Position numbers and translations under genes: made by a program
Assembly (NCBI RefSeq): GCF_003991565.1
Contig: NZ_CP032819.1
Location: forward strand, 2,108,001 to 2,172,000
Reading direction: 5' to 3'
Source: Butyricimonas faecalis
GTDB lineage: Bacteria; Bacteroidota; Bacteroidia; Bacteroidales; Marinifilaceae
DNA length: 64,000 nucleotides
In this document: positions 16,954 to 26,529 of the stretch, piece after piece
Layout: each line of letters begins with the position of its first letter
How positions within the stretch are numbered: position 1 is the stretch's first letter
Notes under the pieces: model-generated
What the model saw: the letters and a program-made list of their open reading frames with translations, nothing else
What the model was told of the DNA's origin: nothing
Database searches by the model: none

Positions 16954-17886
16954 CTAAAATTTGTTACCAATTAATATTTTATTCATCAACTCTCTCAAAT
17001 AATTATATTTTGCAAGCACGTATCGGCAATCCTTATACTTATCCAAGAACACCTCTTGATCACCATTAATAATTTCAATCAAAAAAGAACGTAAATCCTC
17101 CTCTTGTGTCGGAGTTTTTACTGTCCACCAATCCCAATCTTCCAAATATGTGGTATGATAATAAAGCATTCCTGCATCTTCCGGATTGGACTCCTTATGA
17201 GGAATAGTTGTTGTCGTTAAATCTTTGTCGTATATATTCGCCCCGAAAATTTCATTCGTGATACGAAAAAATTCATTTATCTCTCTCTCATGAAACTTCA
17301 TCAATCCGGCAGCCCAAAGTCGTGCCAGAACATCTGTCGAATATTTTACTCTTTCCTCTTCTGACATTGAGGCCAATGACACAACATTTCCTAAAATTGT
17401 TGTCTCTAAACCTTTATAAAAACTACTCTCTGTCCCAGACTCTTTCAACTCATCCACAACATAAAAAGACAATGGAAAAAATTTCTCCGGCAACAGAAGC
17501 AACACCTCATCCCTCAAGATCTCCACGATGTCTTTCAACGTCTCTTTATTCGCCTTATCCACTTTCTTTATTGTCAAAGTGGATGTGTGAGAAGAAATCG
17601 TGTACTCCGGCTGTAACACCTTGTAAAAAATAATTTTCTCTCCCGACATATTATATTCCCCACGATCACGCTTGCCAATCGTATCATCATAATAAATAGG
17701 AACACCATACTTTTCATACACCGTATAAATCAAATGATCTATAGGATTTTCACTATCTTCTACAACAAACCAATCTATATCCAAATCCGTCGAATTCACA
17801 TCCTCACTATCGTCCGTGCATGCCCAACAGAAGCTCAAAAAACAACAGATCAGTCCCCAATAATACATTTTAATCATATTTTTCAT
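16954..17886 (-). CDS. SusD-adjacent lipoprotein, zinc-metallopeptidase-like family but degenerate (locus 2)
   Basis: A 310-residue lipoprotein (lipobox FCWAC near residue 23) overlapping the end of susD by 17 bases. Its layout resembles the substrate-import-associated zinc metallohydrolase lipoproteins that accompany SusC-SusD pairs: an N-terminal DxDIDWFVVEDSENPIDHLIYTVYEKYGVPIYYDD segment, a central helical part and a C-terminal tail. The expected HExxH is not intact; the nearest candidate is FHEREIN. Paralogues follow SusD at 46051 and 56841. It probably acts at the cell surface with SusD; enzymatic activity is doubtful. Confidence 0.7.
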   Translation of the reverse strand: MKNMIKMYYWGLICCFLSFCWACTDDSEDVNSTDLDIDWFVVEDSENPIDHLIYTVYEKYGVPIYYDDTIGKRDRGEYNMSGEKIIFYKVLQPEYTISSHTSTLTIKKVDKANKETLKDIVEILRDEVLLLLPEKFFPLSFYVVDELKESGTESSFYKGLETTILGNVVSLASMSEEERVKYSTDVLARLWAAGLMKFHEREINEFFRITNEIFGANIYDKDLTTTTIPHKESNPEDAGMLYYHTTYLEDWDWWTVKTPTQEEDLRSFLIEIINGDQEVFLDKYKDCRYVLAKYNYLRELMNKILIGNKF

Positions 17887-19330
17887 GTTCAGATGCTATA
17901 TATTCATATTTTTTACTTTCCTCTCTCTCGTTCTGTATCATTATCACGCCATTAAAAGTGATTGTATACCCTGGAATCGGTAACACCCATCCTCGATTAT
18001 CAACGTTATAAGCAGCTAATTTATAAATCTCCGTCGGCACCTCTTTCGTGGTATATTCATGAACCACGTGAATAATTTCTTGCGTACTCGGGTATTTCGG
18101 ACAAACAGAATACCGACGCAAATCAAACCAACGGTGTCCCTCAAAACATAACTCCAAACGTCTTTCCGTTCGAATGAACTCTATCAACTCCAACCCACTC
18201 CCAACGAACTCCGGTATTTCAGAATAACGCATTTTTTGCAAATCTTGCAAAGTATTGATTGCATCGGATTCATTCCCCAATAATGCTTGAGCCTCCGCTT
18301 TATTTAAAAATACTTCCGCCAAACGAATCATCCCCCAATCAGACACAGGCTTTACATCATTCACACCTATTTTATTAGAATAAGTTATAGCTCTCCCCGA
18401 TGAACTTTCTTTAAAAAATATTTTTTTACGCAGATCTTTATCTACATATAAATCTCGTAACACGGAAGAACAACCAAAAAAATAGGTCTTCAAAAAATAA
18501 GCGGATTGTTGAGGTGTCGTATATCCTCCTTGAGAAAATATAATTTCAGAAGTAGCTAATTTCGTAAAACTAGCTGTTGGCTCCTGTCCATTCATATTAA
18601 ATAAAACATATCTCGAATCCTCTAGCACACTATCACAAGCCTGTACTGCTTTTTCGTATTCACCCATATAAAGATATACCCGGCTCAACAAAGCATTAGC
18701 TGCTGTTGCATTAGCTCTAAAAACACTCGGCTGTTCAACTCCTTTCAATAAAGATGCCGCCATCTGCAAATCATGTACGATAACATGATATACACTATCA
18801 ATTGGAGATCGAGAAAAATACCTATCTTCAACATAATTAGTCAATTTCAATGGAATCCCTAATGTTGTAGTTGCCGTAGCTTTCACATAAGGCAAAGCAT
18901 ACAGATTGACTAATTCAAAATAATTTACAGCCCGAATAAAATAAGCCTCACCTTTTATTTTATTATACAACTCATCATCCTTGAATTGATCTGCATTAAC
19001 AAGAATAGCATTAGCCACAGCGATATGCTTATACATCATTTTCCATATCGGATCATCATCCTCATAATAAGGATTCGCCTCCCACTTAAAAAAGCCTAAT
19101 CCGTCAGGTATTGTTGACGAAAATCGTTGCCCATTTTTTTCCCTAGCGTCATCGTCCATCACGTGAATACCTTGAAAAGCAACGCTCTTGTCCCAATACC
19201 CACTACCGGCCAATAATTCATTCAAATCCTCAAGCGAAGAAGGGTGATATTTATCCTGTGACCTTTCTTCCAAAAATTCGGAACATCCGGCTAGGAAAAA
19301 ACTGATAATAATATAGATAAATTTTTTCAT
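17870..19330 (-). CDS. RagB/SusD family nutrient-uptake lipoprotein (locus 2)
   Basis: A 486-residue SusD-type lipoprotein with lipobox FFLAGC near residue 16 and the family landmarks LEERSQDKYHPSSLEDLNELL, IKGEAYFIRAVNYFELVNLYALPY, ATAANALLSRVYLYMGEYEKA and LELCFEGHRWFDLRRY. It shares the YxxSxxxVYxxIVxDL segment with the SusD proteins of loci 3 and 4, showing that these three are paralogues. It starts 10 bases after susC. Confidence 0.95.
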   Translation of the reverse strand: MKKFIYIIISFFLAGCSEFLEERSQDKYHPSSLEDLNELLAGSGYWDKSVAFQGIHVMDDDAREKNGQRFSSTIPDGLGFFKWEANPYYEDDDPIWKMMYKHIAVANAILVNADQFKDDELYNKIKGEAYFIRAVNYFELVNLYALPYVKATATTTLGIPLKLTNYVEDRYFSRSPIDSVYHVIVHDLQMAASLLKGVEQPSVFRANATAANALLSRVYLYMGEYEKAVQACDSVLEDSRYVLFNMNGQEPTASFTKLATSEIIFSQGGYTTPQQSAYFLKTYFFGCSSVLRDLYVDKDLRKKIFFKESSSGRAITYSNKIGVNDVKPVSDWGMIRLAEVFLNKAEAQALLGNESDAINTLQDLQKMRYSEIPEFVGSGLELIEFIRTERRLELCFEGHRWFDLRRYSVCPKYPSTQEIIHVVHEYTTKEVPTEIYKLAAYNVDNRGWVLPIPGYTITFNGVIMIQNEREESKKYEYIASEHEKYD

Positions 19331-19340
19331 ATCCTATTCA

Positions 19341-22300
19341 TTAAAAAGAAACACTAAAATTCATCGAAAATGTTGGTCGTTCTGACATATTGATATTCGA
19401 AGAAGAACCTCCGAATTGCGTTGGTGCCTGTCCTTTCAGTTTTTTGTTACATATCGTAAATAAATTTGTTACTGCAAAACCAAAATAAGCGGACTTCAAA
19501 TACAATTTCTCACAAAACTTCTCCGGCAAACTATAACGAAACGACAAATGCTGCAACTTCAAATAATTACCACTCACAACACGTATGTCCGCATCATTAT
19601 ACATCTGCCAAATATTCTCGGCAAATTCACACGGCTTCCCTTTCCACCATGGATTCAATGTTGCAGTGAACTCTTGTCCAGATATAATACCCGGGATATT
19701 TGTATAATTTTCATCTCCGGGGTATTGCCAACGTTTCAGAAACTCTCGTCGTACATTTGCCAAAGGTTGAGGAGCAATAGATGCATTACGACGGGCAACA
19801 TCATTATACAAATTCAATAAACGGATTTTCGAACCCAAACTATAGGCCAAATTCAAACTTAAGACCATACGTTTAAAAGAAAACGTATTATTAAGTCCGC
19901 CTTGTAAGGTGGGAACCCGGCGACCAGAATAATCCATTACCGCAAGAAATACATCATCTTTAGACATTGCATTATAAACGTCAAGTGTCTTCTTATCTTC
20001 CCCATCAACCAAACAAGTTTCCTCTGCCCCATAAAACATAGGCCTTCCATCCGTTTCATCCAAACCTTTGAATCGATAGGACCAGAACGAATTCAACGAA
20101 CGTCCTGGAACTTGTACATTTCCTTTCAAATAATCATTATACGTATATTCGTCGTGTAGAGTCTTATCTTTACGCTTCAATGCTTTATCAATCAACGTAT
20201 TAACAATTCTTCCCAATTGAGGATCAAATGTCCAGCGGAAACCATCCGGATTCCCTTTTGAAACAGAACTCACGGGAGTTACTCTCAATGAGAGTTCTAC
20301 ACCTTGATTAGTTATCGTACCTTGATTTACCGTGTAAGAATCTACCCCATTAATTTCTGACACAGTCTTGCTCAAGAATGCATTTCGAGTTTTTTTATAA
20401 AAATAAGAAACAGATCCGTTTATCCTATTTTTTAAAAATCCAAAATCCAAACTGAAATTTACTGATTGTGTTTTCTCCCATTTTAAAAAAGGATTAGCAA
20501 AAGACACGATTGACGACGTATATTCATCAAATTGAGGATTCAAAGCTCCACGTTTCAGAATCATTTCCGGACTCTCACTACTAAGCATATTTCCTTGATA
20601 ACCAAAAGAAGAGCGTAATGACAATTCTGTTAGGAATTTTTGATTAGAGAACACACTATTTTTAATATTCCAATAACCGGACACAGACCAAATGGGTAAA
20701 ATCTTATCATTACTCTTATCTCCGAACGCATTAGAAGCATCCATCCGCATATTCGCATTAAAAGTATAATTCCTGTTATAGGTATAGGATGCCGTCGCAT
20801 AACCCGAAATCATATTTGTCAGATTATCTGTATTCACCCCAGCAGCCAATGGGTCATCACGATACCAATTCTTTAATGTCTGATATTCTGCAAGATCCAC
20901 TTGCGCCATTTGTTTGCCACGTTCCGGCAAATAACCTCTATACATCTGTTTCTTTCCCACATATCTTGAAGAGGACAATTCTCCACCAACTGCAGCTGAA
21001 ATCACGTGCTTGTCATCTTGATCCAATGACTTATTATAATTAGCTTGCAAACGAACGGTGTAACTATTGTTTCGTTGATACTCGTCTGTCAATTCGCCAC
21101 CAAAAGGTATTCCTGTCGCTTGTTTCCAAGCACTCTCTCCCCCGTTTATGCTAGTTAATATATAATCCTTCCTTAATGCTCTTACACGATAAGACTTCTC
21201 ATTATAATACGTATCTTGATAATTATTCGAAAAATTATAAGCCAACGTAGTCGAAAGGCTCAAATTACTTGTCACACGATAGTCAACCGAAGTTGAAAAA
21301 CTCATCCTATTCGTATTTATATCATAAAAAGAACTGGCAATTTCTTCTAAAATATTAAACGTGATTTGATCATTTTCATATCCCGTACGATAATAATACC
21401 ATAAATTTCCATCTTCCGAGTAAACCGGCACCGCTCGACTAGTTTGATAAGCATAAGTCATAGGAGCAATATCCGATGGTTTATATTTACGCTTCTCCAC
21501 GCTTCCATTCAATTTAAAGTGCACGGAGAATCGGTCATAACTTGCTGATATATTTGCAGACGTCGTGTAATTCCGATTCAACTCACCGTTTATATTCCCC
21601 TGAGCATTTGTATAACCAACAGAAACATAATAATTTAACTGAGAAGATCCTCCCGACAGATTCAACGTATGCTGGTGGGTAAGTGCATCCCTCGTCAATA
21701 AATCAAACCAATCGGTATTAACTGTTTCATAACGATTAATCTCTTTTTTCATCTCGCTAAAAGAAATTTCTCGATTATAATAATCCCGAATGGCCTTTTC
21801 ATACCCCACCCATGAAGAAATATTCGGGTATGTCATTCCTCGCTCAATCAATTCCCGAGACAACTCCACACGCTCCTGTGAATTCATCATATCCACGCTT
21901 CTATCAGAATAGCGAGGACGACGAGCATAAGTCCCCGCGAAAGAATAAGACACGGACGGAGGCCCCTGTTTCCCTTTTTTTGTAGTTATCACGATAACTC
22001 CATTGGCAGCCCTTGCACCATAAATGGCTGTTGCAGACGCATCTTTTAGCACGTCAATCTGTTCGATATCTTCCGGATTCAAACCAGAAATAGCATTTCC
22101 TAGCAAATTCACAAAATCCAAATCATTCAACTGCTGAGGATCCACGTTCACGGGATCTTGTTGCACAATTCCATCTACAACCCACAAGGGTTCTTGATTT
22201 CCCAACACGGTCGACGTTCCTCGAATACGCAATCGCGGAGTCGCACCGACCTGTCCTGAATTCTGCATAAATATCATTCCCGGCACATGCCCTTCCAGCA

Positions 22301-23036
22301 TCTTGTCAATTGTTGTAATACCAGGCACTCTGATATCATCAGCCTTAATGGATGTAATTGCACTTGTCGTCGTTCTTGCATCAATTCGTTGATAACCTGT
22401 GTTAACTATAACCTCCTCCAATTGTTCTGCACTTTCTTTCATCGTAACATTTATCGTATCTTTTCCCACGTACTTCACTTCTTGAGTTTCCATCCCGATA
22501 AAAGAAAAAAGCAACGACAACTTTTCCGTTTTCATCAATGTTAACGCATATTTCCCATCCTTGTCTGTCACTGTCCCGAGAGTTAGTCCCTTCACAATAA
22601 TTGTCACTCCGGGGAGCGGGTAATTTTTCTCGTCAGTTACTTTCCCCACAATCCGAACACCGACCTTTTGACGCTGGGCAATAGAAGACAATATAATAAA
22701 ATCATCCATCATCTCGTAAGTTAAACCGGACCCCACCAAAATCTTATCCAACACATCCTTCACACTAGCATCCTTAAATTCAACATTCAATTGCCGATCA
22801 ACATTCAATCGTTGGTTATTATACACTACGGTATAACCTGTTTGCTTTTTAAGCTCAAGAAAAATTTCTTTGAACGTCATCTGCCTAGCAGTTAGTGTCA
22901 TCGTTTTCTGAGCTACTGTGTTTGCCGTTATATTCATGATAAACGCAAACATAAAAAAAACGCTCAATCTCATAATCAGACAAATTTTTGTCAGCTTGTT
23001 GTACCCAACAAGCTTAATCTTTCGTTTTTTATTCAT
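19341..23036 (-). CDS. SusC/RagA family TonB-dependent outer-membrane transporter with STN domain (locus 2)
   Basis: A 1231-residue transporter. After the signal region (about residues 1-43) there is an STN domain (LTARQMTFKEIFLELKKQTGYTVVYNN), a carboxypeptidase-regulatory-like domain (LPGVTIIVKGLTLGTVTDKDG), a plug with VNTGYQRIDARTTTSAITSI and the SusC signature IDVLKDASATAIYGARAANG, then the barrel ending MSERPTFSMNFSVSF. It is closely related to the locus 3 SusC (same GYQ-x(1)-xDxRxxTSAxxS motif). Ligand unknown; signalling to FecR is expected through the STN domain. Confidence 0.96.
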   Translation of the reverse strand: MNKKRKIKLVGYNKLTKICLIMRLSVFFMFAFIMNITANTVAQKTMTLTARQMTFKEIFLELKKQTGYTVVYNNQRLNVDRQLNVEFKDASVKDVLDKILVGSGLTYEMMDDFIILSSIAQRQKVGVRIVGKVTDEKNYPLPGVTIIVKGLTLGTVTDKDGKYALTLMKTEKLSLLFSFIGMETQEVKYVGKDTINVTMKESAEQLEEVIVNTGYQRIDARTTTSAITSIKADDIRVPGITTIDKMLEGHVPGMIFMQNSGQVGATPRLRIRGTSTVLGNQEPLWVVDGIVQQDPVNVDPQQLNDLDFVNLLGNAISGLNPEDIEQIDVLKDASATAIYGARAANGVIVITTKKGKQGPPSVSYSFAGTYARRPRYSDRSVDMMNSQERVELSRELIERGMTYPNISSWVGYEKAIRDYYNREISFSEMKKEINRYETVNTDWFDLLTRDALTHQHTLNLSGGSSQLNYYVSVGYTNAQGNINGELNRNYTTSANISASYDRFSVHFKLNGSVEKRKYKPSDIAPMTYAYQTSRAVPVYSEDGNLWYYYRTGYENDQITFNILEEIASSFYDINTNRMSFSTSVDYRVTSNLSLSTTLAYNFSNNYQDTYYNEKSYRVRALRKDYILTSINGGESAWKQATGIPFGGELTDEYQRNNSYTVRLQANYNKSLDQDDKHVISAAVGGELSSSRYVGKKQMYRGYLPERGKQMAQVDLAEYQTLKNWYRDDPLAAGVNTDNLTNMISGYATASYTYNRNYTFNANMRMDASNAFGDKSNDKILPIWSVSGYWNIKNSVFSNQKFLTELSLRSSFGYQGNMLSSESPEMILKRGALNPQFDEYTSSIVSFANPFLKWEKTQSVNFSLDFGFLKNRINGSVSYFYKKTRNAFLSKTVSEINGVDSYTVNQGTITNQGVELSLRVTPVSSVSKGNPDGFRWTFDPQLGRIVNTLIDKALKRKDKTLHDEYTYNDYLKGNVQVPGRSLNSFWSYRFKGLDETDGRPMFYGAEETCLVDGEDKKTLDVYNAMSKDDVFLAVMDYSGRRVPTLQGGLNNTFSFKRMVLSLNLAYSLGSKIRLLNLYNDVARRNASIAPQPLANVRREFLKRWQYPGDENYTNIPGIISGQEFTATLNPWWKGKPCEFAENIWQMYNDADIRVVSGNYLKLQHLSFRYSLPEKFCEKLYLKSAYFGFAVTNLFTICNKKLKGQAPTQFGGSSSNINMSERPTFSMNFSVSF

Positions 23037-23081
23037 ACTTTTGTTATCGAATTAGTTAATATTAAAAAATATTACGACTCT

Positions 23082-23110
23082 CCCGCAATGTGTTGCAACC
23101 ACATTGTGGG
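23082..23110. promoter_or_regulatory. Hairpin at the fecR-susC junction (locus 2)
   Basis: Stem CCCGCAATGTG/CACATTGTGGG (one G-U type mismatch) with a 7-base loop, followed on the plus strand by AATTTTATTTTT. It occupies the same place as the hairpins of loci 1 and 3, just after the fecR stop and about 45 bases before the susC ATG. Confidence 0.6.
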
Positions 23111-23114
23111 AATT

Positions 23115-24302
23115 TTATTTTTGATACACTTTTATCCGATCTCCAAAATCCACGAAAGAAATATCTTTCGTTTTCTCTATAATCTTCAGCACGTACTTTA
23201 ATTCACGATACTTCCTTACAGCTCCTGAAAAACGCATCCGTTTCACCTCATCATTAGCAAAAACAAATTTTACTTGATACCAACGTTCCAACTTAACAAC
23301 TAATTCCTCCATTGGCATGTTCTCAAAATAAAAATATCCCGTTCTCCAAGCACTAATCATGCTCACATCCTCTTCTGCCAGTTGAACGTCCAGATTTTTC
23401 TTATCCATCCGAACCACATTCCCTGGACTCAACGAATAAACCTGCTTTGTCTTATTAACCGTAAAGTTTACTTTACCGGTCTGCAAGGCCACCTCTACCC
23501 GATTTTCATCTTCATAATTCATCACATTAAATGATGTTCCTAAAACCCTTATGTCAGCCTCTCCCATCCTCACGACAAAAGGTTGTTCCGGGTTAGATTT
23601 CACTTCAAAAAAAGCTTCTCCCTTCAAATAAACCTCTCGAAAATTTCCATGAAAACGAACCGGAAATTTCAATTCGGAATCAGAATTTAACCAAACATTT
23701 GTCCCGTCTGCCAATGTCAAATTATACTCTCCTCCTCTCGGAACCATTACGGTATTATAGGTGTTTTCAGTAATCGTATCTTCAGGACTCACAAAATTTC
23801 GTATTCCCTGTATCGAATCTTTTTTTAGCACAACCCCATCTCCAATTTCCAATTCCCGTTCATCCCGCTCTTTCAAAATCCATTTCTCGCCCGAAGCTAA
23901 TTGCAATACTGCCACTCTCTCCCCTTGTTTGGCATCCAACAAACTTATCTCTTGCTCAAGTTTTTTACTTTCAAAATTCCGGCTCTCGTAATACACACAT
24001 CCCATTACAATTCCCAAAACCAGTATCGCCACACAAGAAACCAGCCGCAACACCCGATACCGATACTTCAATCGCTCACGTTTACGCCACTCTTCCATAA
24101 TTCTAGCTTTCATCACGATCGCTCTCTCTTCAAGCAAACCCAATCGCAAATGTTGACATTTTCTCAAAATCTGTTTAAAATCATCTTCATTCTCTTTGAA
24201 TTCATTGACCCAAGCTTCCAACTCTTTTTTATCCTTATCGGAAATTTCTCCGAGATAAAAAGCAATTATTTGCTCAATAATATGATCGTTGATTCTATCC
24301 AT
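23115..24302 (-). CDS. FecR family anti-sigma factor (locus 2)
   Basis: A 395-residue FecR protein. The N-terminal part (IIAFYLGEISDKDKKELEAWV) is the cytoplasmic sigma-contacting segment. A membrane helix lies near residues 85-103 (LVSCVAILVLGIVMGCVYY). The FecR domain follows (VPRGGEYNLTLADGTNVWLNSDSELKFP, EVKSNPEQPFVVRMGEADIRVLGTSFNV), and the C-terminal STN-like domain includes EELVVKLERWYQVKFVF. It is divergent from its sigma factor and directly upstream of susC. Confidence 0.95.
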   Translation of the reverse strand: MDRINDHIIEQIIAFYLGEISDKDKKELEAWVNEFKENEDDFKQILRKCQHLRLGLLEERAIVMKARIMEEWRKRERLKYRYRVLRLVSCVAILVLGIVMGCVYYESRNFESKKLEQEISLLDAKQGERVAVLQLASGEKWILKERDERELEIGDGVVLKKDSIQGIRNFVSPEDTITENTYNTVMVPRGGEYNLTLADGTNVWLNSDSELKFPVRFHGNFREVYLKGEAFFEVKSNPEQPFVVRMGEADIRVLGTSFNVMNYEDENRVEVALQTGKVNFTVNKTKQVYSLSPGNVVRMDKKNLDVQLAEEDVSMISAWRTGYFYFENMPMEELVVKLERWYQVKFVFANDEVKRMRFSGAVRKYRELKYVLKIIEKTKDISFVDFGDRIKVYQK

Positions 24303-24443
24303 AAATACTTACCCATTATTTCATTTCGTTAGCAAAGACGGAAAAATCAAAAAACGGGTGACTCGAATTGTAATCTTTTTTTTAAATCTGGTAATTCTTT
24401 TACGAACAATTCCTTCTTTATTGTTTGATTAAAAATAATCATT

Positions 24444-24451
24444 TAAATTTG
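24444..24451 (+). promoter_or_regulatory. Promoter -7 box for the locus 2 sigma factor gene
   Basis: TAAATTTG (TAnnTTTG) 20 bases before the ATG at 24471. A TTTG at 24424-24427 could be the -33 element, though the 16-base spacing is shorter than usual. Confidence 0.55.
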
Positions 24452-24470
24452 TAAAATTATATCGTATGGA

Positions 24471-25007
24471 ATGGAAACTCTGAACTCTTTTAATCTAAGC
24501 ATTAAAGACATTTTCGACAAGCACGCAAAAAATTTGTGTCTTTATGCTCTCAATTACCTAAAAACAGACGCCGATGCTGAAGATATCGTGCAAGACGTTT
24601 TCATGCGTTGTTGGGAAAAAAAAGAAATTCTATCATCAGGCGAAAAAGTGATTAAAACTTATCTTTTCAATTCCGTCAGAAACGCTTGTCTTGACAAAAT
24701 TGAAAAAAAAGACATCATGTGTTACCACATTGACATGATCAAACAAGAAGTTGTTGATGAAGAAACAAGCACTTTTGATGAAAAAATCCTTCAAGAAATC
24801 AAGAATGAACTTGCCCAAATGCCAGAACAGACACAAAAAATCATTACTCTTATTTTCATGCAAAACATGAAATATCAAGAAGTTGCCAACAAATTGCACA
24901 TCTCTATCAACACGGTTAAGACTCTACTTCGCAACGGGATCAAGCATCTACGTTCTCATTTCTCAAAGCATTTGGAATTACTAGTCTTTTTGTGTAAAAA
25001 AATATAA
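24471..25007 (+). CDS. ECF RNA polymerase sigma-70 factor (locus 2)
   Basis: A 178-residue ECF sigma factor. Region 2 is FDKHAKNLCLYALNYLKTDADAEDIVQDVFMRCWEKKE; region 4 is LAQMPEQTQKIITLIFMQ followed by the helix-turn-helix MKYQEVANKLHISINTVKTLL. It is paired divergently with the locus 2 fecR. The fucosidase gene begins 66 bases downstream in the same direction with no clear terminator between, so some co-transcription is possible. The gene is AT-rich like the rest of locus 2, unlike the fucosidase. Confidence 0.94.
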   Translation: METLNSFNLSIKDIFDKHAKNLCLYALNYLKTDADAEDIVQDVFMRCWEKKEILSSGEKVIKTYLFNSVRNACLDKIEKKDIMCYHIDMIKQEVVDEETSTFDEKILQEIKNELAQMPEQTQKIITLIFMQNMKYQEVANKLHISINTVKTLLRNGIKHLRSHFSKHLELLVFLCKKI

Positions 25008-25073
25008 ACAATATCATCTTTCAATATTAGCTCACATTCATTAATTTCGTGAAAATTTAATCAAAACCTTGCT

Positions 25074-26372
25074 ATGAAAAATACATTATTCATCATTACA
25101 CTATTATTACTTTCATCCTCAATCTGTTCTGCCCAGAACAAGTACATCCCCTCCAAGGAAAACCTCGAAAACCGGGAATGGTTCAGGGATGCCAAATTCG
25201 GGATGTTTATCCACTGGGGAATATACAGTATGCTGGCAGATGGCGAATGGGTGCTGACCAACAAAAGCTTGAATGAAGAGGAGTACCAAAAACTGGCCGA
25301 CGGATTTTACCCATCGAAATTTAACGCTGACGAATGGGTTCGTATCGCCAAAAATGCCGGGATGAAATACATTTGTTTCACCTCCCGCCATCACGACGGC
25401 TTTTCAATGTTCGACACGAAACAATCGGATTACAACATTGTTAAAGCCACTCCTTTCAAACGGGATGTGATCAAAGAACTTGCCGAGGCTTGCCAAAAAC
25501 ACGGGCTCAAACTATTCCTTTATTATTCCCACATCGACTGGCATCGCCCGGATTACTACCCGTGGGGACGCACGGGACGGAACACGGGACGTACCCCTTC
25601 CGGCACGTGGGAAGATTATTTGAAATTCATGGATGCCCAGTTGACCGAATTGCTCACCAACTACGGCCCGATCGGCGGTATCTGGTTCGACGGCTGGTGG
25701 GACAAACCCAACGCGGATTGGCAACTGGAAAGACAATACACCTTAATTCACCGTCTTCAACCGGGATGTCTGATCGGGAATAATCACCACAAAGCACCTT
25801 TTGACGGGGAAGATTTTCAGATGTTCGAACGGGATCTACCGGGACAAAACAAAGCCGGCTACTCCGCCGATGCAGAAATCAGCGCCTTGCCGTTAGAGAG
25901 TTGTGAAACGATGAACAACACGTGGGGATATAACATCAACGACCGGAACTTCAAATCCACGAAACAACTCATCCACACGCTGGTGGGGGCTGCCGGAAAC
26001 AACGCAAATTTACTATTAAACGTGGGTCCCCGTCCGGGAGGAGATTTCCCCGAAGGATCAGTAATCCACTTGAAAGAAATCGGTGAATGGATGCGCGTCT
26101 ACGGCGAAACCGTCCAAGGCACCCGTGCCGGAATCATTCCTCATCAAGAGTGGGGTGTCACGACCCAAAAAGGGAATAAACTCTACGTCCACATCCTAAA
26201 CTTGAACAAAGACCAACTTTTACTCCCGATCACGAATAAAAAAGTGAAAGCCATCGTGCATTTCAAAGACAAAACTCCGGTGAAATACACGAAAACGAAA
26301 GAAGGAATTTTATTGCAATTAGGACAAGTTCCCACAGATATCGATCACGTGTTAGAGATCACTTGGAAATAA
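25074..26372 (+). CDS. Alpha-L-fucosidase, glycoside hydrolase family 29
   Basis: Hydrolyses terminal alpha-L-fucose from glycans by a retaining mechanism. The 432-residue protein has a signal peptide cleaved after ICSAQ (about residue 21), the GH29 opening WFRDAKFGMFIHWGIYSM, the sugar-contact motif FTSRHHDGFSMFDT and the nucleophile region GGIWFDGWW with Asp206. It lacks the C-terminal carbohydrate-binding domain of longer GH29 enzymes. Its GC content looks higher than locus 2. Export to the periplasm or surface suggests a role in mucin or host glycan use. Confidence 0.96.
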   Translation: MKNTLFIITLLLLSSSICSAQNKYIPSKENLENREWFRDAKFGMFIHWGIYSMLADGEWVLTNKSLNEEEYQKLADGFYPSKFNADEWVRIAKNAGMKYICFTSRHHDGFSMFDTKQSDYNIVKATPFKRDVIKELAEACQKHGLKLFLYYSHIDWHRPDYYPWGRTGRNTGRTPSGTWEDYLKFMDAQLTELLTNYGPIGGIWFDGWWDKPNADWQLERQYTLIHRLQPGCLIGNNHHKAPFDGEDFQMFERDLPGQNKAGYSADAEISALPLESCETMNNTWGYNINDRNFKSTKQLIHTLVGAAGNNANLLLNVGPRPGGDFPEGSVIHLKEIGEWMRVYGETVQGTRAGIIPHQEWGVTTQKGNKLYVHILNLNKDQLLLPITNKKVKAIVHFKDKTPVKYTKTKEGILLQLGQVPTDIDHVLEITWK

Positions 26373-26386
26373 TTCCAGGTTAATAG

Positions 26387-26504
26387 GGAAATAAGCTGCC
26401 ACAAACAGATCACAAACGTGTCCCCCACGTTTCATAGTCGAATGATGAAACGAATTTGTATTGCCAATTACACGATTGTTTTTTCTTCGTGGCAGCTTAT
26501 TTCC
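26387..26504. repeat. Long-range inverted repeat with nested hairpin between convergent glycosidase genes
   Basis: A perfect 16-bp inverted repeat, GGAAATAAGCTGCCAC at 26387-26402 and its complement at 26489-26504, encloses 86 bases. Inside is a second perfect stem AAACGTG/CACGTTT (26414-26420 with 26426-26432). It lies between the ends of the GH29 and GH3 genes and could be a bidirectional terminator, but the long loop is unusual and a small mobile repeat is also possible. Confidence 0.55.
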
Positions 26505-26529
26505 TTATGATTTCGCCATAAAAACGCGA

